From: Phycisphaerae bacterium
Lineage (GTDB): Bacteria; Planctomycetota; Phycisphaerae; Phycisphaerales; Phycisphaeraceae
Assembly (NCBI GenBank): GCA_030432595.1
Contig: JAUIGU010000007.1
Coordinates: 1-64,000, forward strand
Length of the DNA stretch: 64,000 bases
Reading direction: 5' to 3'
Shown here piece after piece: positions 61,848-64,000 of the stretch. Each line of letters starts with the position of its first letter. Within the stretch, counting starts at the first letter, position 1. The notes under the pieces are model-generated. The model saw only the letters and a program-made list of their open reading frames with translations, searched no databases and was not told the origin of the DNA. The position numbers and the translations under genes were made by a program.

Positions 61848-63134
61848 ATGAGCGAGAACAACTACGAGTTTGACGCCGTTGTGCTGGGCGGCGGTCCCTG
61901 CGGGGCGACCGCCGCCGCGGTGCTGGCCCAGCACGGCCGCCGCGTCGCGGTGCTCGAAAAGGCCCGGTTCCCGCGGTACCACGTCGGCGAATCGCTGTTG
62001 CCCTACTGCTGGTTCACGCTCGACCGCATCGGCATGATCGACAAGATGAACGCCGCGGGGTTCATCAAGAAGTACAGCGTGCAGTTCGCGTCGATGAGCG
62101 GGCGGATCAGCACGCCGTTCTATTTCGAAGACCACTTCGATCACCCTTCGTCACAGACGTGGCAGGTGACACGCAGCGTCTGGGACCGGATGATGCTCGA
62201 CAACGCCGCCGAGTTGGGCGCGACGGTGTTCGAAGACACGCGGGCCAAGTCGCTGGTGTTCAGCGATGACGGTGCCAACCGGGTCGTCGGCGTCGTCGCC
62301 GAACGCGAAGGCGAAGAGACCCGATTCGAAGCCCCCCTCACGATCGACTGCACCGGCCGAGACGGCTTCGCGATCAACAAACTCGGTTGGCGCAACCGGG
62401 ACCCGCAGCTGGGCAAGACCGCGGCGTGGACGTACTACCGCGGTGGTAAACGCGGGACAGGCCGCGACGAGGGGGCCACCACCGTGGCGTACCTGCCCGA
62501 GAAGGGTTGGTTCTGGCACATCCCGCTGCCCGACGACGTGATCAGCGTCGGGATCACGGCCGAGTCGTCGTACCTGTTCCGGGACGGCCGAGATATGCAC
62601 ACGATCTTCGCGCGCGAGATCGGGCTCAACGCCTGGATGGCCGACGTCATGGCCCCGGCCGAGCAGTTCGGCGAGTTCTGGGTCACCGGCGACTACTCGT
62701 ACCGCTCGAAGCACGCAGCGATGGACGGGCTGGTCCTTGCCGGGGACGCGTTCGCGTTCCTGGACCCGGTGTTTTCGTCGGGCGCGTTCCTCGCGCTCAA
62801 GAGCGGCGAGATGGTCGCCGACGCCGTCCACGCCGCGCTCGAAGCTGGAGACACCGCGGCGGCCCGTTTCGGGGTGTATGCCGAAGAGCTGTGCGCCGGG
62901 ATCGAAGCGATGCGCCGGCTGGTTTACGCGTTCTACGACGAGGGGTTCAAGTTCGGGCTGTTGCTGGACAAACACCCGCACCTGCGTCCGGCGTTGACCG
63001 ACTGCCTCATAGGGAATGTGGACCGCGACTTCGAACCGCTCTTTGACGCCGTCGCCGAATTCGCGGAGGTCCCGGGACCGCTGCCTTACGGCCGACCGTT
63101 GGCGACCGCCGACTCGCCGTCCGCCCCCGCTTGA
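61848..63134 (+). CDS. FAD-dependent halogenase-like monooxygenase
   Basis: This 428-residue protein has FAD motif GGGPCG (14-19), FPRYHVGESLLP (41-52) as in phenol-type flavin halogenases, and the halogenase signature WxWxIP exactly, WFWHIP at 221-226. Lys74 or Lys75 in GFIKKY is placed where halogenases carry their catalytic lysine. GDAFAFLDPVFSSG is the second FAD motif. Related sequences also include reductases without halogenase activity. It follows the UbiC-like gene by 19 bases and fits a phenolic substrate. Confidence 0.75.
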   Translation: MSENNYEFDAVVLGGGPCGATAAAVLAQHGRRVAVLEKARFPRYHVGESLLPYCWFTLDRIGMIDKMNAAGFIKKYSVQFASMSGRISTPFYFEDHFDHPSSQTWQVTRSVWDRMMLDNAAELGATVFEDTRAKSLVFSDDGANRVVGVVAEREGEETRFEAPLTIDCTGRDGFAINKLGWRNRDPQLGKTAAWTYYRGGKRGTGRDEGATTVAYLPEKGWFWHIPLPDDVISVGITAESSYLFRDGRDMHTIFAREIGLNAWMADVMAPAEQFGEFWVTGDYSYRSKHAAMDGLVLAGDAFAFLDPVFSSGAFLALKSGEMVADAVHAALEAGDTAAARFGVYAEELCAGIEAMRRLVYAFYDEGFKFGLLLDKHPHLRPALTDCLIGNVDRDFEPLFDAVAEFAEVPGPLPYGRPLATADSPSAPA

Positions 63135-63157
63135 ACCGGCTAGATGCCCTCACGCCT

Positions 63158-64000
63158 ATGCGTATCGTTCAACTCACGCCCGGCACCGGCAACTTCCATT
63201 GCGGTGGTTGCCTGCGCGACGAGGCGTTGATCAAGGCGCTGCGTCAGCGAAACCACGACGCGGTGATGCTCCCGCTTTATCTGCCCACGGTGCTCGACTC
63301 GGACCACCGCAACGATGATTCCACAGCGCCTTCCGGAAGTGCGGCCGAGGTGCCGGTGTTTTTTGGCGGCGTCAACGTTTATCTCCAACAGAAGTCCGGG
63401 CTGTTCCGGCATACGCCCCGCTGGTTCGATCGGTTCTGGGACAACCGCTGGCTGCTGAAGAAGGCGGCCGCGCGTTCCGGTATGACGCGCGCCCGAGACC
63501 TGGGTGAGATGACGGTCTCCATGCTTCAAGGAAGGCACGGCCGGCAAGTCAAAGAGCTGGACCGTTTGCTGGACTGGCTGGAGAATCAGGGCAAGCCCGA
63601 CGTGGTCTGCATCTCGAACGCGCTGTTGCTGGGCATGGCCGGCAGTATCCAGGATCGTCTGGGCGTTCCCGTGGTCGGCACGCTCCAGGGCGAGGACGGG
63701 TTTCTCGACAGCCTTCCGGAGCCGTGGCGGCAAGATGCGTGGGCACTGGTCGCGGAGTCCGCCCGGAAGACCGACGCATTGATCGCGGTGAGCCCGTACT
63801 ACGGCAAGATCATGTCGGACCGGCTCGGACTTTCATTGGACGCCATCGACGTGGTTCAGAACGGCATCGACGCCTCCGACATGCCCGCGGAACGCCGCCA
63901 CGAGCAGACCGGGCTCACCCTCGGATACCTCGCACGCCTCTGCGAAGTCAAAGGGCTGCGGATGCTGGTGGAAGCGTTCATCCGGCTCAAACAGCGGCCA
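63158..64000 (+). CDS. Glycosyltransferase family 4, partial (cut by window end)
   Basis: The first 281 residues are seen, from an ATG 23 bases after the halogenase-like gene. The opening MRIVQLTPGTGNFHCGGCLRD and DALIAVSPYYGKIMSDRLGL, VVQNGIDASDM and LGYLARLCEVKGLRMLVEAF are GT4 (GT-B fold) features; the last is the donor-site hinge. Such enzymes move a sugar from a nucleotide donor onto an acceptor. No signal peptide. As the last seen gene of the operon it may add a sugar to the pathway's product. The C-terminal third lies outside. Confidence 0.88.
   Translation, partial: MRIVQLTPGTGNFHCGGCLRDEALIKALRQRNHDAVMLPLYLPTVLDSDHRNDDSTAPSGSAAEVPVFFGGVNVYLQQKSGLFRHTPRWFDRFWDNRWLLKKAAARSGMTRARDLGEMTVSMLQGRHGRQVKELDRLLDWLENQGKPDVVCISNALLLGMAGSIQDRLGVPVVGTLQGEDGFLDSLPEPWRQDAWALVAESARKTDALIAVSPYYGKIMSDRLGLSLDAIDVVQNGIDASDMPAERRHEQTGLTLGYLARLCEVKGLRMLVEAFIRLKQRP

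Overview
The window looks like a piece of a chromosome from a planctomycete of the class Phycisphaerae. The DNA is GC-rich. The signs are: secreted proteins ending in PEP-CTERM sorting tails (VPEP, hydrophobic stretch, RRR), paired dockerin-like repeats with QVEQ-DLD-VL-NWG, an FG-GAP protein opening with an LEPR-XLL motif, four pseudopilin-type proteins with identical [18 protein letters not shown] leaders, many PQQ-type beta-propeller proteins, and a TPR protein carrying two RNA-polymerase alpha C-terminal domains. The species assignment is inference; no rRNA is present.

Layout. 1-5.9 kb: a regulatory palindrome, a small zinc-ribbon protein, dapF, a Nudix hydrolase coupled to the TPR/alpha-CTD protein, and a large FG-GAP/ASPIC surface protein. 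5.9-20.4 kb: mainly exported proteins (choice-of-anchor I, pseudopilin, three lamin-tail PEP-CTERM proteins, a tandem pair of dockerin/PEP-CTERM paralogues, a CHRD protein, a DUF2959 lipoprotein), plus a zinc alcohol dehydrogenase, a putative zinc protease, tRNA-Thr(UGU), a fructosamine-kinase-like enzyme and a low-molecular-weight tyrosine phosphatase. 20.4-30.6 kb: a 331-bp inverted repeat built of micro-repeats, then housekeeping genes (recG, proS, a degenerate amidase, a Ser/Thr kinase, comEC, tmRNA with promoter and terminator). 30.6-44 kb: a pectin locus with two XylR-type regulators, a PL10 pectate lyase, a pseudopilin, a sugar-binding protein with two permeases (no ATPase), an esterase and a CE12-CE8 fusion. 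The lyase and esterases would open and de-esterify pectin, and the ABC genes would import oligomers. The locus is controlled from an AT-rich region at 36.9-37.3 kb. Two copies of a ~90-bp palindromic repeat lie in this part.

44-53 kb: five PQQ-type beta-propeller proteins and another pseudopilin. 53 kb to the right edge: a tightly packed plus-strand operon with overlapping start/stop codons: DUF3311 protein, Na+/solute symporter, AMP-forming ligase, LuxC/ALDH-like reductase, iron alcohol dehydrogenase, PQQ propeller, HemN/HemW-like radical SAM enzyme, chorismate-lyase-like enzyme, flavin halogenase-like enzyme and a GT4 glycosyltransferase cut by the window end. I read this as a candidate undescribed pathway. 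It would make a hydroxybenzoate from chorismate, reduce it through an adenylate or thioester to aldehyde and alcohol, and then halogenate and glycosylate it. Each family call rests on visible motifs; the combined pathway is inference.
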